From: Arthrobacter sp. OV608 | GTDB lineage: Bacteria > Actinomycetota > Actinomycetes > Actinomycetales > Micrococcaceae | Direction of reading: 5' to 3' | NCBI GenBank assembly: GCA_900110595.1 | Contig: FOEZ01000002.1 | Location: forward strand, 124,001-188,000 | DNA length: 64,000 nucleotides | Shown here: piece after piece, positions 15,675 to 24,055 of the stretch | How the letters are laid out: each line of letters begins with the position of its first letter | Numbering within the stretch: position 1 is the stretch's first letter | Notes under the pieces: generated by a model | Told to the model about the DNA's origin: nothing | Seen by the model: the letters and a program-made list of their open reading frames with translations, nothing else | Database searches by the model: none | Position numbers and translations under genes: made by a program

Positions 15675-16925
15675 ATGGCCGCACCCACTCTTGAACTCCG
15701 CCCCGCACCCCGCAAGGTGTGGTCCCGGCTCCTGCTGCTTGGCCCTGCCTTCGTCGCCGCGATCGCATACGTGGATCCCGGAAACGTCGCTGCGAACCTC
15801 ACCGCTGGAGCCAACTACGGTTACCTGCTGGTGTGGGTCCTGGTGGTGGCCAACGCCATGGCAGTCCTCGTCCAATACCAGTCGGCCAAGCTGGGCCTGG
15901 CCACGGGCATGAGCCTTCCGGAAATCATGGGCAAGCGGCTGGGCACCAAGCGTCGGCGCCTGTACTGGGTGCAGGCCGAAATCGTTGCCGGTGCTACCGA
16001 CATGGCCGAGGTCATCGGCGGCGCCGTAGCTTTGAACCTGTTGTTCGGACTGCCCCTGCTGGCCGGCGGGGTGATCATCGGCGTGGCATCGATGCTGCTG
16101 CTGGCGCTCCAGTCCCAGCGGGGCCAGCGGTCCTTCGAGTACGCAATCCTGGTGCTGTTGGGCGTCATCGCCGTCGGATTCATGACCGGACTGTTCGTCA
16201 ACCCGCCCGACGGCGGAAGTGCTTTGGGCGGTCTGCTGCCCCGTTTTGAAGGTACTGACACCGTCCTGCTCGCGGCCAGCATGCTCGGCGCCACCGTTAT
16301 GCCGCACGCGATCTACCTGCACTCCGCCCTGGCCCGGGACCGGCACGGTTTCTCAGAAGACGCCGCCGTCCGGACACGGCTGATCCGTGCCACCCGGTTC
16401 GACGTGGTCGGTGCCCTGCTGCTGGCGGGGGTGGTGAACATTTCGATGCTGCTGCTGGCCGCGTCCAGCCTGCGCGGCATCGAGGGAACCGACACCATCG
16501 CCGGCGCCCACGCTGCTGTCACGTCCGCGCTTGGCCCCGCCGTCGGTATCATTTTCGCCATCGGCCTCCTGGCCTCGGGCCTGGCCTCGACGTCCGTGGG
16601 CTGCTACGCGGGTGCCACCATCATGGGCGGGCTGCTGAAGGTCCGCATCCCCCTGCTCACCCGCCGTATCATCACGCTGATTCCGGCCTTGATCATCCTG
16701 GGGGCCGGGATTGAGCCCACCCTTGCTTTGGTGCTCAGCCAGGTGCTGCTCAGCTTCGGTATCCCGTTTGCCTTGATCCCGCTGATCCGTTTGACCGGCA
16801 AACGGGAGGTCATGGGCATCCATACGGACTCCAAAGCCCTGAAGATCGCCGGGTGGACCAGCGCCACGCTGATCGTGGGCCTGAACATTGTCCTCATTAC
16901 CCTCACGCTCGCCGGCCAGTCCTGA
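15675..16925 (+). CDS. mntH: Nramp-family Mn(II)/divalent metal transporter
   Basis: This 416-residue protein has eleven hydrophobic segments and both Nramp metal-site motifs: DPGN in helix 1 (YVDPGNVAANL) and MPH in helix 6 (TVMPHAIYLHS). It should import Mn(II) and perhaps Fe(II) or Cd(II) with protons. ATG 15675 follows GATGAGGA. It is divergent from the CmtR operon, which suits joint control of metal entry and response. Its intact motifs contrast with the second Nramp-like protein at 31903-33201. Confidence 0.92.
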   Translation: MAAPTLELRPAPRKVWSRLLLLGPAFVAAIAYVDPGNVAANLTAGANYGYLLVWVLVVANAMAVLVQYQSAKLGLATGMSLPEIMGKRLGTKRRRLYWVQAEIVAGATDMAEVIGGAVALNLLFGLPLLAGGVIIGVASMLLLALQSQRGQRSFEYAILVLLGVIAVGFMTGLFVNPPDGGSALGGLLPRFEGTDTVLLAASMLGATVMPHAIYLHSALARDRHGFSEDAAVRTRLIRATRFDVVGALLLAGVVNISMLLLAASSLRGIEGTDTIAGAHAAVTSALGPAVGIIFAIGLLASGLASTSVGCYAGATIMGGLLKVRIPLLTRRIITLIPALIILGAGIEPTLALVLSQVLLSFGIPFALIPLIRLTGKREVMGIHTDSKALKIAGWTSATLIVGLNIVLITLTLAGQS

Positions 16926-16980
16926 GCCGGCGCACATGTACCGGCCCCAGGCCACCGCAGTAATGCCCTGCTGAAAAGTC

Positions 16981-17025
16981 GAGTACCGGTTACTCGGGCG
17001 TTCCCTCTCCCCCACCCCGTATCGT
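16981..17025 (+). promoter_or_regulatory. GAGTA-N5-TACTC plus CGTATCGT element, copy A
   Basis: GAGTA-CCGGT-TACTC (16981-16995) is followed 22 bases later by CGTATCGT (17018-17025), 45 bases before a GAF-ANTAR gene. Copies with the same layout are at 38480-38524 and 43764-43807. Confidence 0.65.
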
Positions 17026-17070
17026 GCAGCAAGAGATATCCTCGGGGACCGCTGCTGACGGGAGCAGGTT

Positions 17071-17877
17071 GTGGGAATTGAGCTGCGCCTGAAGCGGGCG
17101 CCCCACTTAGCGGGGGCCGGTGACGGCAGCAACGGAACGGCGCGGTTCCACAGCCGGTCAGCGGCCCCGCCCAGGCTCGGCGTTCTTTTGGACCTGCGTG
17201 CCAACACTGACGAGGCCCTCCTGCAACTCCTCGGCCTGGCCGCAACATCCGCCCTGTCGGAGCTGGCCGGATGCACCCTGGACTGTGCCGTGACACTGGT
17301 ACGCCCACGCCACCCGGCCTTGACGGCAGGCACCAGCAGCGGCGCCACCTTCCTGGCACAATCCGATCAAAGCCGCGGGGACGGACCGGTATCCCACGCC
17401 CTCGCCGGGCATCTGGCGCTCATGGCCAATAGCTACTCGGCCGATCCCCGGTGGCCTTCGTTTTGGCGCCCTCTGGGCGAGGCCGGCTACAGGTCGCTCT
17501 TGTCCGTGCCGCTGCAGCTTCACGCGGACAGCCTGGCAACCCTGACGCTCCTGGCCCCGCAGGACAATGCCTTCACTCCCGGCGTTATTGTCGCGGCCGG
17601 CGCCTTCAGCAAACTGGCAGCAGGCAGCTACCTTTCGGCAGCTGAGTTGCGGGCAGCACTGGCCAGGGCCGAACAACTCGAGGCGGCCCTGCAGGGCCGT
17701 ACCTCCATCGACGTCGCCTGCGGGGTGATCATGGGACAAAACCGGTGCTCCTACGACGACGCTTTCCACATCCTTGCCCAAGCCTCCAGCCACCGGAACG
17801 TCAAAGCCCGCGTCGTAGCGGAAACCATGCTGCGGGAACTGCCGGGCGGCCTGCCCTCAACGCATTTCAAGGAATGA
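17071..17877 (+). CDS. GAF-ANTAR regulator
   Basis: This 268-residue protein has an N-terminal GAF-like sensor (about residues 35-190) and a C-terminal ANTAR RNA-binding domain (about 205-260), with GRTSIDVACGVIMGQN and a following helix. ANTAR proteins act as transcription antiterminators by binding RNA hairpins. No receiver domain is present, so a ligand or partner must control it. The GTG at 17071 follows GGGAG. A close paralogue is at 43865-44671, and both lie behind the same promoter element. Confidence 0.88.
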   Translation: MGIELRLKRAPHLAGAGDGSNGTARFHSRSAAPPRLGVLLDLRANTDEALLQLLGLAATSALSELAGCTLDCAVTLVRPRHPALTAGTSSGATFLAQSDQSRGDGPVSHALAGHLALMANSYSADPRWPSFWRPLGEAGYRSLLSVPLQLHADSLATLTLLAPQDNAFTPGVIVAAGAFSKLAAGSYLSAAELRAALARAEQLEAALQGRTSIDVACGVIMGQNRCSYDDAFHILAQASSHRNVKARVVAETMLRELPGGLPSTHFKE

Positions 17878-17918
17878 AGCGCGGCCGTTTTGCTGTCGCG
17901 CGGGCTCTAGCCGGCACA

Positions 17919-19364
17919 TTACGACGACGGCACGCGCCGCTGCTGGTCAGCTCCACCTGATCGAATCCGCGTGGGTTCGCATCCAGGAACCGCAGCAGGG
18001 CTTCGCAGGCCAGCGAAACGGGGGGCGGGCGAGGCGACGCCGAAGGTGGCCGTAAGGATGGTTCCCACCCCTGGTGTGGAGCGGACTTCGAGGGCGCCTC
18101 CGGCCTGCTGGATGGTGTCCCCCAAGATCCGCAAGCCAAAGTGGCCTTCGGGCCGGGGCACGCTCGGGTTGAAGCCACAGCCGTTGTCCGAAACCGTGAT
18201 CTGGGTGATCTGGCCGGCCTGCCGGATCCGGATCGTCACGGACTTCGCCGAAGAATGTTTGGCCGCGTTAACCAGGGCCTCACGCGCCACCCGGTACACA
18301 AGCACGGCTCGGTCCCGGTCCAGGACAAGCTTGTCCGGGATATCAACGGTCAGCCTGATGCCGCGCTCCACGAGGGGCGCCTCCAGCCTCGTGAGGGATG
18401 CCTTCAGCCCGAGCTCATCGAGGTCCGGAGGATAGAGCTCACTGGTCATGGCACGGAGGGTGCGGATGTTCTCCTGCAGCATGGTGCGCGCTTTTGAGAA
18501 CACGGGACCTTGCTCAGCCGGGCCGCGTCCCTCCACCGATTCCAATGCATACGCGAGCCCGGACAAGTCCTGGATCACCTCGTCATGAAGTTCGCTGGCG
18601 ATCTGCCGGCGCTCGTGGTCCGATGCTTCGATCGCAAGATGCAGCATGGAGTTGCGTGCGGCCTGGTGGACCTGAATCCTGCGGGCCAGCCGCACTGCCG
18701 GGATCAGCTGCGCCACCTGGAGGATGGCCAATGACAAGAGCATCGGTGGGATCATCCCCATCAGGACGGCCTGCTGTTCACGCCGAACACCGGCACCGGA
18801 GGAGTAGGTTTCGAAGATCATCGGGGCGCCGCTCAGCGATGCGGACCGCGCGTAGACTTCCACCAACTCGCCGGCACCTGCCTCGAACTCGTTCTCGTCC
18901 GCCGTCTGGGGTTCCAGGGTAGCCGTCGCCGGGCCTCCATCCAGGAGCAAGCGGGCCCATTCCTCGTGTTCAAACTGCTGCCCTATGAGGGACTCAGCAT
19001 CCGAATAGACCACTCTGCCGTGCTCGTCCCACACCTTGATCCTCGTTACGCCGCTCTCCGCCAGCCACGGCTCGAGCCGCTGATCCAGCAGTTGCAGTGC
19101 GGCAGGATCATGGGCAATGAGCTGGTCCGTTATCAAGGGCCCCACCACCCGGTCGGCCAAACGCTGGGTGACGTCCCTGGCGTTGTCCAAAGCGTGCCTT
19201 TCGGCAGCGGCCCGGATCCAGAAGGCAACGGGGGTGGCTACGAGGACAAGTGCTATGAAGCCTGCGGTAAGAAAACGCGCAACAGCAGCCCTGACCTCAC
19301 GCCGCTCGGCGCTTCCAGCACCAATGCGGGCCGGAGAGGCCTCCCCGGAGTTTTGTCCTGGCAT
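17919..19364 (-). CDS. NarL-type sensor histidine kinase (HisKA_3)
   Basis: This 481-residue kinase has two hydrophobic helices bracketing a 150-residue extracellular sensor, then the HisKA_3 phospho-acceptor (ERRQIASELHDEVIQDL), and an ATPase domain with SDNGCGF and EGHFGLRI. This type normally pairs with NarL/LuxR-class regulators. It starts 15 bases after the stop of a BTAD-receiver fusion gene on the same strand, so that protein is its probable partner. The C-terminal 40 residues are poorly ordered. Confidence 0.88.
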   Translation of the reverse strand: MPGQNSGEASPARIGAGSAERREVRAAVARFLTAGFIALVLVATPVAFWIRAAAERHALDNARDVTQRLADRVVGPLITDQLIAHDPAALQLLDQRLEPWLAESGVTRIKVWDEHGRVVYSDAESLIGQQFEHEEWARLLLDGGPATATLEPQTADENEFEAGAGELVEVYARSASLSGAPMIFETYSSGAGVRREQQAVLMGMIPPMLLSLAILQVAQLIPAVRLARRIQVHQAARNSMLHLAIEASDHERRQIASELHDEVIQDLSGLAYALESVEGRGPAEQGPVFSKARTMLQENIRTLRAMTSELYPPDLDELGLKASLTRLEAPLVERGIRLTVDIPDKLVLDRDRAVLVYRVAREALVNAAKHSSAKSVTIRIRQAGQITQITVSDNGCGFNPSVPRPEGHFGLRILGDTIQQAGGALEVRSTPGVGTILTATFGVASPAPRFAGLRSPAAVPGCEPTRIRSGGADQQRRVPSS

Positions 19365-19379
19365 GGCGGGCCTGCTGGG

Positions 19380-20741
19380 CTACGCCGAAAGTCCCGGTGC
19401 CTGCGCCCCCATGCTGCCCAAGCCGGCAAGGAGGGACGGGTGCACAATCAGGTTGCCGGGACGGGCGTGCCTCAAGGTGTCCAGCATGATTGCCAGGGCG
19501 CCGTCCTTCGGAAGGAATGCACACACCCCCATGCCGGCGGCCTCACGCAGGGCTTCCTGTGACGGGTTGCCTGTCAGCATGACGATCCTGGCGTCGGGGG
19601 CTTCAGCGAGAATGCGTTCGGACGCCGTAAGCCCCGAACCGTCAGCCAGGTGCAGGTCCATAATGACGACGTCGGGCTGCAGTTCATGGAACATGCTCAC
19701 CGCTGATGCCACTGACTTGGCCGCTCCCACACTCGCGAGGTCCGGCTCCCGGTCCAGCGCTCCGGCCAGCAGGTCCGAAAACGTGGTGTGATCGTCAGCG
19801 ATCAGGATCCGCATGCGTTCCGTTTCCTGCCGGGCGGATGCGGGGGCAGGGTGGCGGCTTTCCTTGACCACATGAATGGGGCCGGGGACTTCCGCCGGTC
19901 CTGACGCTGCCGCGGTGTTTGACAGGAGCCTGGCTTGTGCATCCCTCAGCAGCGGACCGGGAGCGCAGCCCAGTTCCTCATCCATGACCCTCCGGCAGCG
20001 GTCGTACGTCCGCAGGGCTTCGGTGTTCTCCCCATTGCGTTCCAGTCCAAGAACCAGGGCCGTCCATGCCCGCTCGTTGAGGGGATCTTCCTTCACCGCC
20101 GCGTTGCTGAAGGTCATCGCCTTGGCAACGTCACCGACAGTAAGAGCCGCTTCTGCAGCCAGCACGCGGGCAACGTTAACCTGGTCCGCATGCAAGGCCC
20201 GCTCTTGCTCGGCCCAGGCCGGCAGCAGTTCGTCCCCGAGCAGCGGAGCCGAAGCCAGCTCAAGTGCATTGGTGAGCAAGGCGAGCGCCTCGCGCGGTTC
20301 GGCCTGGCTGGCCATTTTTGTCAGAGTCTCAAAGCGGTCCAGATCCAGTTCCACGAGCGAGCGGTCGATGGCGTAGCCGCCTGTGACTGTCCGCAGGGGG
20401 CCCGTCCGGCCGGCGCCGGGCTGCAGGTGGCGTCGAAGCACGCTGACGTAGCTTTCGAGGGTTGGCAGTGCAACAGCGGGATGATTGCCGTCCCAGAGCA
20501 AATCCATAATGCGGGTCTTGGACACGGCCGTGCCAAAGCTCAACAAGAGGATTTCGAGCACCTGACGGGGCTTGGGTCCGCCGAGGTCCTTGGCAGTGAG
20601 TTCCTTGCCCCCACAGCGGATCGTCAGCGGGCCGAAAACCGAAATCTGAAGCGCCGGCATCTGCGGCGACACTGCAGAAAGCGGGGCTATAGAAAGGGTA
20701 CGGGCATCGGCCGCTCTCTTCGCCAGTTCCAGAGTAATCAC
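19380..20741 (-). CDS. AfsR/SARP-like DNA-binding and BTAD regulator fused to receiver domain
   Basis: The 453-residue product has a winged-helix DNA-binding domain (about residues 30-125, FGPLTIRCGGKEL), a bacterial transcriptional activation domain (about 130-280), then a CheY-like receiver (about 310-430) with acidic pair DD, phospho-acceptor Asp in VIMDLHLADGSG and Lys in LPKDG. Having the output domain ahead of the receiver is an unusual order. GTG 20741 was chosen because GGGGGAG lies seven bases upstream. It is co-directional with the HisKA_3 kinase gene, the likely phospho-donor. Confidence 0.85.
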   Translation of the reverse strand: MITLELAKRAADARTLSIAPLSAVSPQMPALQISVFGPLTIRCGGKELTAKDLGGPKPRQVLEILLLSFGTAVSKTRIMDLLWDGNHPAVALPTLESYVSVLRRHLQPGAGRTGPLRTVTGGYAIDRSLVELDLDRFETLTKMASQAEPREALALLTNALELASAPLLGDELLPAWAEQERALHADQVNVARVLAAEAALTVGDVAKAMTFSNAAVKEDPLNERAWTALVLGLERNGENTEALRTYDRCRRVMDEELGCAPGPLLRDAQARLLSNTAAASGPAEVPGPIHVVKESRHPAPASARQETERMRILIADDHTTFSDLLAGALDREPDLASVGAAKSVASAVSMFHELQPDVVIMDLHLADGSGLTASERILAEAPDARIVMLTGNPSQEALREAAGMGVCAFLPKDGALAIMLDTLRHARPGNLIVHPSLLAGLGSMGAQAPGLSA

Positions 20742-21114
20742 GAAGGTCTCCCCCAAATACAAATAGGTCAATGCGTGAGTCCCATTGAAAAGGGTGGGCA
20801 ACACCCGGACAACAGTGTTGAGTACTCAGTTCTTGGAGTACCCATACTTGGGTTTTGAGGCCCCTACGCACAGCCGGTTTTGCCACCCCACGGCGTGACC
20901 TGAAGGAAGAAACCGGCGGGGAAGCGTTTCCGCTGGTTAGACCAACGATTTGATGCTCGTGGGGATGTTGGGAAAAACCTAGGTAGCCTCTTGGGAGCGC
21001 GATGGGCAGAGCCAAAGCTTTCCCCAACCGGCCTACCCTATTTTTCCTTGTATGGGCACACTGGCGGTTTGTGACGACAGCTCTGGTGCCGGCGCCGATG
21101 GGAGGGGAATCCAG
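20742..21114. other. Divergent intergenic region
   Basis: This 373-base stretch separates the BTAD-receiver gene from a plus-strand kinase gene. It holds GAGTACTC and a second GGAGTACCC (20819-20843), half-sites like those of the GAGTA-N5-TACTC element but arranged differently. I see no gene. Confidence 0.5.
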
Positions 21115-22656
21115 ATGAACGTATCCACCAGGGCTTTCCTCAATCTCCCTTCGATGATGGGCAATCTGTCACTGGCCGGCGGTTGGCAGCGGCTGCGCGC
21201 AGGACTGCGTACTGTCCGCTTTCGCGTTCTTGCCACTGTCTTGGCTTTCCTGGCGGCGGGCCTGCTGGTTGCCGGCATCACCACGCTTGCCCTTGACCTG
21301 CGCAGCCTCAACAGCCGGGTCAGCGAGGATCTCCTGCTCCAGTCTGAGCGGCTCCAGAACATCGCGGAACAGGGTGTTCCGGGCGGAGGCCCCTTCAGCT
21401 CCCTGGAAGTACTGTTTACCGTTTTCCTCCAGGGTGACACCCCGGGCCGGTATGACTCCGTGATGGCCACCATCAACGGCGGCAATACATTCCTGCCTGC
21501 GGGAGGCCAGCCAACAGACCTCGCGGCTTCCGCAGTGCTGAAGACTGTCCGCGCGGAGCAGCGGGAAGGCCGCACCGTGTTCCATGACATGACCCTGGAC
21601 GGCCGGCAGGTACGCCTGGCCATCACCTCAGTATCGCTCGGTGACGGAACGGCCGGCGGGCTTTTGGTGGCAGCGAATGAGATTGGGCGGCAGCGGGAGA
21701 AGGCCATCGGGTCCTTCGGGACTTTCGCGCTGGTCTCGCTGGCCACGCTGCTGCTGGCCGGCGCCGTGGGCTACATCGTCACGGGACGGTTGTTTGTTCC
21801 CGTCCGGCGCCTGCGCCAAGCCACTGGATCCATCACCTTTGACGATCTGAGCAGCAGGGTCCAGGTACCGCCCGGAGACGACGACGTCTCGCAACTGGCC
21901 ACCGACTTCAACCGCATGCTCGACAGGCTGGAAACCGGCATCGCCGACCAGCGCCGGTTTGTGGATGATGCCAGCCATGAACTTCGTACACCCCTGACCA
22001 TCATCGGCGGCCACCTCCAGCTGCTTTCGGCGGCAGACCCGCAGGACGTCGCCGAAACCCAGGTCCTGCTCCTGGAAGAACTGGACAGAATGCAATCCCT
22101 GGTGGATGAGCTCCTCCTGCTCGCGCGCAGCGGGCGTCCGGATTTCCTCCGGCCGGACTTTATCGACGTCGATTCCTTCCTGCAGGCTGCGATGAACAGG
22201 ATCAAGGTGCTGGCTGACCGGCAGTGGCGGATCGACGCCATGCCCGGGGGCCGCATCCGCGCAGACCGACACCGCCTCACCCAGGCGGTGGAACAGCTGG
22301 CAGCGAATGCTGTGCAGTCAACGCGGCCGCACGATGTGATTTCCCTTGGTGCAGCATGGACCGGAACGCGGGACGGCACGGCACTGCCGGGACAACCCGG
22401 ATCTTCCGGAGCGGGTCTGGACATCTGGGTGGCAGACACAGGGTGCGGCATCAGCGCAGCGGACCAGGAACGGATCTTCGACCGCTTCGCCAGGGCGGGA
22501 GTTTCCCGCGGCACGGAAGGATCGGGGCTGGGCCTGCCCATCGTCAAGGCCATCGCCGAAGCACACAGCGGCGCACTGCGGGTTACTTCACGGATCAACG
22601 AGGGCAGCCGGTTTGTCCTTTCACTGCCAGGAGGAATGACATGCCAAGGATCCTGA
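21115..22656 (+). CDS. Sensor histidine kinase of OmpR-type pair
   Basis: This 513-residue kinase has two membrane helices (about residues 45-65 and 210-230), an exported sensor domain between them, a HAMP linker, and a kinase core with DASHELRTPLTI, an N-box region VEQLAANAV, and DTGCGIS plus GSGLGLPI. ATG 21115 follows GGAGGGGAAT. The gene overlaps the next by 16 bases, so kinase and regulator are translationally coupled. The target may include the Asp-rich repeat protein just downstream. Confidence 0.88.
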   Translation: MNVSTRAFLNLPSMMGNLSLAGGWQRLRAGLRTVRFRVLATVLAFLAAGLLVAGITTLALDLRSLNSRVSEDLLLQSERLQNIAEQGVPGGGPFSSLEVLFTVFLQGDTPGRYDSVMATINGGNTFLPAGGQPTDLAASAVLKTVRAEQREGRTVFHDMTLDGRQVRLAITSVSLGDGTAGGLLVAANEIGRQREKAIGSFGTFALVSLATLLLAGAVGYIVTGRLFVPVRRLRQATGSITFDDLSSRVQVPPGDDDVSQLATDFNRMLDRLETGIADQRRFVDDASHELRTPLTIIGGHLQLLSAADPQDVAETQVLLLEELDRMQSLVDELLLLARSGRPDFLRPDFIDVDSFLQAAMNRIKVLADRQWRIDAMPGGRIRADRHRLTQAVEQLAANAVQSTRPHDVISLGAAWTGTRDGTALPGQPGSSGAGLDIWVADTGCGISAADQERIFDRFARAGVSRGTEGSGLGLPIVKAIAEAHSGALRVTSRINEGSRFVLSLPGGMTCQGS

Positions 22657-23339
22657 TCGCCGACGACGAACCGCGGATCGCGAGCTTCATCACCAAGGGC
22701 CTCACGGCCGCAGGTTTCACCACCACTTCCGTGGAGGACGGCATCCGGGCGCTGGACTACGGCAGCTCCGGGGAGTTCGACCTGCTCATTTTGGATATCG
22801 GCATGCCCAGGATGGACGGGCTGGCTGTGCTTGCGGCATTGCGGTCAATGCGCTGCGAGGTTCCAGTGATAGTGCTGACGGCCAAGGACTCACTCCAGGA
22901 CACCCTTGGGGCGCTCGACGGCGGTGCGGACGACTACATGACCAAACCCTTCCGCTTCGAGGAGCTTCTTTCGCGGATCCGCCTGAGGCTGCGTGACGGC
23001 GCGGGCGTGCAGGCGCCGCCGGTCCCGGTACGCGGGGACATCAGCCTCGATGTCGACCTCCGCTGCGCAACCGTGCGGGGCCGGACAGTGCCGCTGTCCG
23101 CCAGGGAATTCGCCATGGCCCGGGCATTTGTGGAGAACGAGGGCAAACTGCTCACCCGGGAACAGCTGCTCAGCCGGGTATGGGGATACGACTTTGACGG
23201 GTCCTCCAACGTGGTGGACGTCTACGTGGGGTACCTGCGCAACAAGCTTGGCCCGGAAAAATTCCTGTCCGTCCGCGGTGCGGGATACCGCTTTGTAGCT
23301 GTCCCTGCTTCCCCTTCGCAGGCATCTTCGGCTGGATGA
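22641..23339 (+). CDS. OmpR-family response regulator
   Basis: The 232-residue regulator has a receiver domain (ADDEPRI acidic pair, phospho-Asp in LLILDIGMP, Lys in MTKPF) and a winged-helix DNA-binding domain ending in SVRGAGYRF. The ATG at 22641 has GGAGGAA nine bases upstream inside the kinase gene. Immediately after its stop lie three TCTCA repeats with 11-base spacing, a good candidate for its own binding site ahead of the next gene. Confidence 0.92.
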   Translation: MPRILIADDEPRIASFITKGLTAAGFTTTSVEDGIRALDYGSSGEFDLLILDIGMPRMDGLAVLAALRSMRCEVPVIVLTAKDSLQDTLGALDGGADDYMTKPFRFEELLSRIRLRLRDGAGVQAPPVPVRGDISLDVDLRCATVRGRTVPLSAREFAMARAFVENEGKLLTREQLLSRVWGYDFDGSSNVVDVYVGYLRNKLGPEKFLSVRGAGYRFVAVPASPSQASSAG

Positions 23340-23345
23340 GAAGTC

Positions 23346-23372
23346 TCTCATAAACGTCTCATCCACCTCTCA
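23346..23372 (+). promoter_or_regulatory. Three TCTCA repeats at 11-base spacing
   Basis: TCTCA begins at 23346, 23357 and 23368. Exact one-turn spacing is the mark of OmpR/PhoB-family binding sites. The site lies between the response regulator and the Asp-rich repeat protein that it may control. Confidence 0.65.
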
Positions 23373-23434
23373 CGGGCCCCGGGCACAGTGGATGCACAAC
23401 CAAAAGCGGATACACCACCAAGAAAGGCGAACTG

Positions 23435-23941
23435 ATGAAGAAGTTCTGGTATCTTCCCGTTGCTGCAGCTGTTATGGGCGCGGCGAGTCTCACGGTCTGG
23501 ACCCAGGCCAACGCAGGCCCGCCCCCGGCTGTGTCGCCGGGCGTGGTGGTCGCGGACCTGAAGTCCGGCGACGACAAGCCCAAACCCGAGGACCGGCCGG
23601 CGCAGTTGCCAGCCCCAACCCCCAGCGCCAGCATCACAGCGGTTCCCGAGCCTGTGGCCGGTCAAACGCAGCTCGTGCCGGCCGAACCGCAGACTGTTCC
23701 ACCCGTCGTCGTCGATGACAAAGGCGGCCTCCGGGCACCCGGCGTCTCGGACGACCCCGTCACCCACGACCTCGGCGACGACAAGGGCGGGCTCAGGGCA
23801 CCTGGCGTCACCGACGACCCCGTCACCCACGACCTCGGCGACGATAAAGGCGGGCTCAGGGACGCAGGCGTTTCGGACGACGGCCCCAACCATGACGCCG
23901 GCGACGACAAGGGTGGTCTTCGGGAAGGGGATGACGATTAG
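23435..23941 (+). CDS. Exported Asp-rich repeat protein
   Basis: The 168-residue product has a signal peptide (KKFWYLPVAAAVMGAASLT, probable cut after ANA) and a Pro-rich middle. Residues 94-156 are three 21-residue repeats starting DDKGGLRAPGV and ending in a DDPVTHDLG-type segment, followed by a truncated fourth copy and an acidic end. The DNA repeat unit is 63 bases. Clustered Asp and His suggest binding of Ca or another divalent metal at the cell surface, but this is inference. The family is not recognised. The preceding TCTCA repeats suggest control by the upstream two-component pair. Confidence 0.75.
   Translation: MKKFWYLPVAAAVMGAASLTVWTQANAGPPPAVSPGVVVADLKSGDDKPKPEDRPAQLPAPTPSASITAVPEPVAGQTQLVPAEPQTVPPVVVDDKGGLRAPGVSDDPVTHDLGDDKGGLRAPGVTDDPVTHDLGDDKGGLRDAGVSDDGPNHDAGDDKGGLREGDDD
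23714..23938 (+). repeat. 63-base coding tandem repeat, 3.5 copies
   Basis: Near-identical units begin at 23714, 23777 and 23840, with a partial copy from 23903. Each encodes 21 residues of the Asp-rich protein. Units one and two are most alike, suggesting recent duplication or slippage. Confidence 0.85.
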
Positions 23942-23988
23942 GGCAGCGACTGCCAGCACCTGACCTCCCGGCACAAGGTTTTCCCTAG

Positions 23989-24014
23989 AAGGCCATAACA
24001 CCATGGCCTTGTTT
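23989..24014 (+). terminator. Probable terminator after Asp-rich protein gene
   Basis: AAGGCCAT and ATGGCCTT form an 8-base stem with a 6-base loop, followed by GTTT. A second hairpin (GCCGGCTC/GAGCCGGC, 24016-24038) follows just before the peroxidase gene. Confidence 0.5.
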
Positions 24015-24055
24015 CGCCGGCTCTACTGGGGAGCCGGCCCTACGGGGGGAACCGA

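Noticed and set aside
20819..20843. GAGTACTC and GGAGTACCC considered as a further GAGTA-N5-TACTC element
   Set aside because: The half-sites are not in the N5 arrangement and no CGTWWCGT box follows, so the site was not counted with copies A-D.
23714..23938. Regular repeats considered as a CRISPR-like array
   Set aside because: The 63-base repeats are contiguous, without spacers, and in frame within an exported protein gene.
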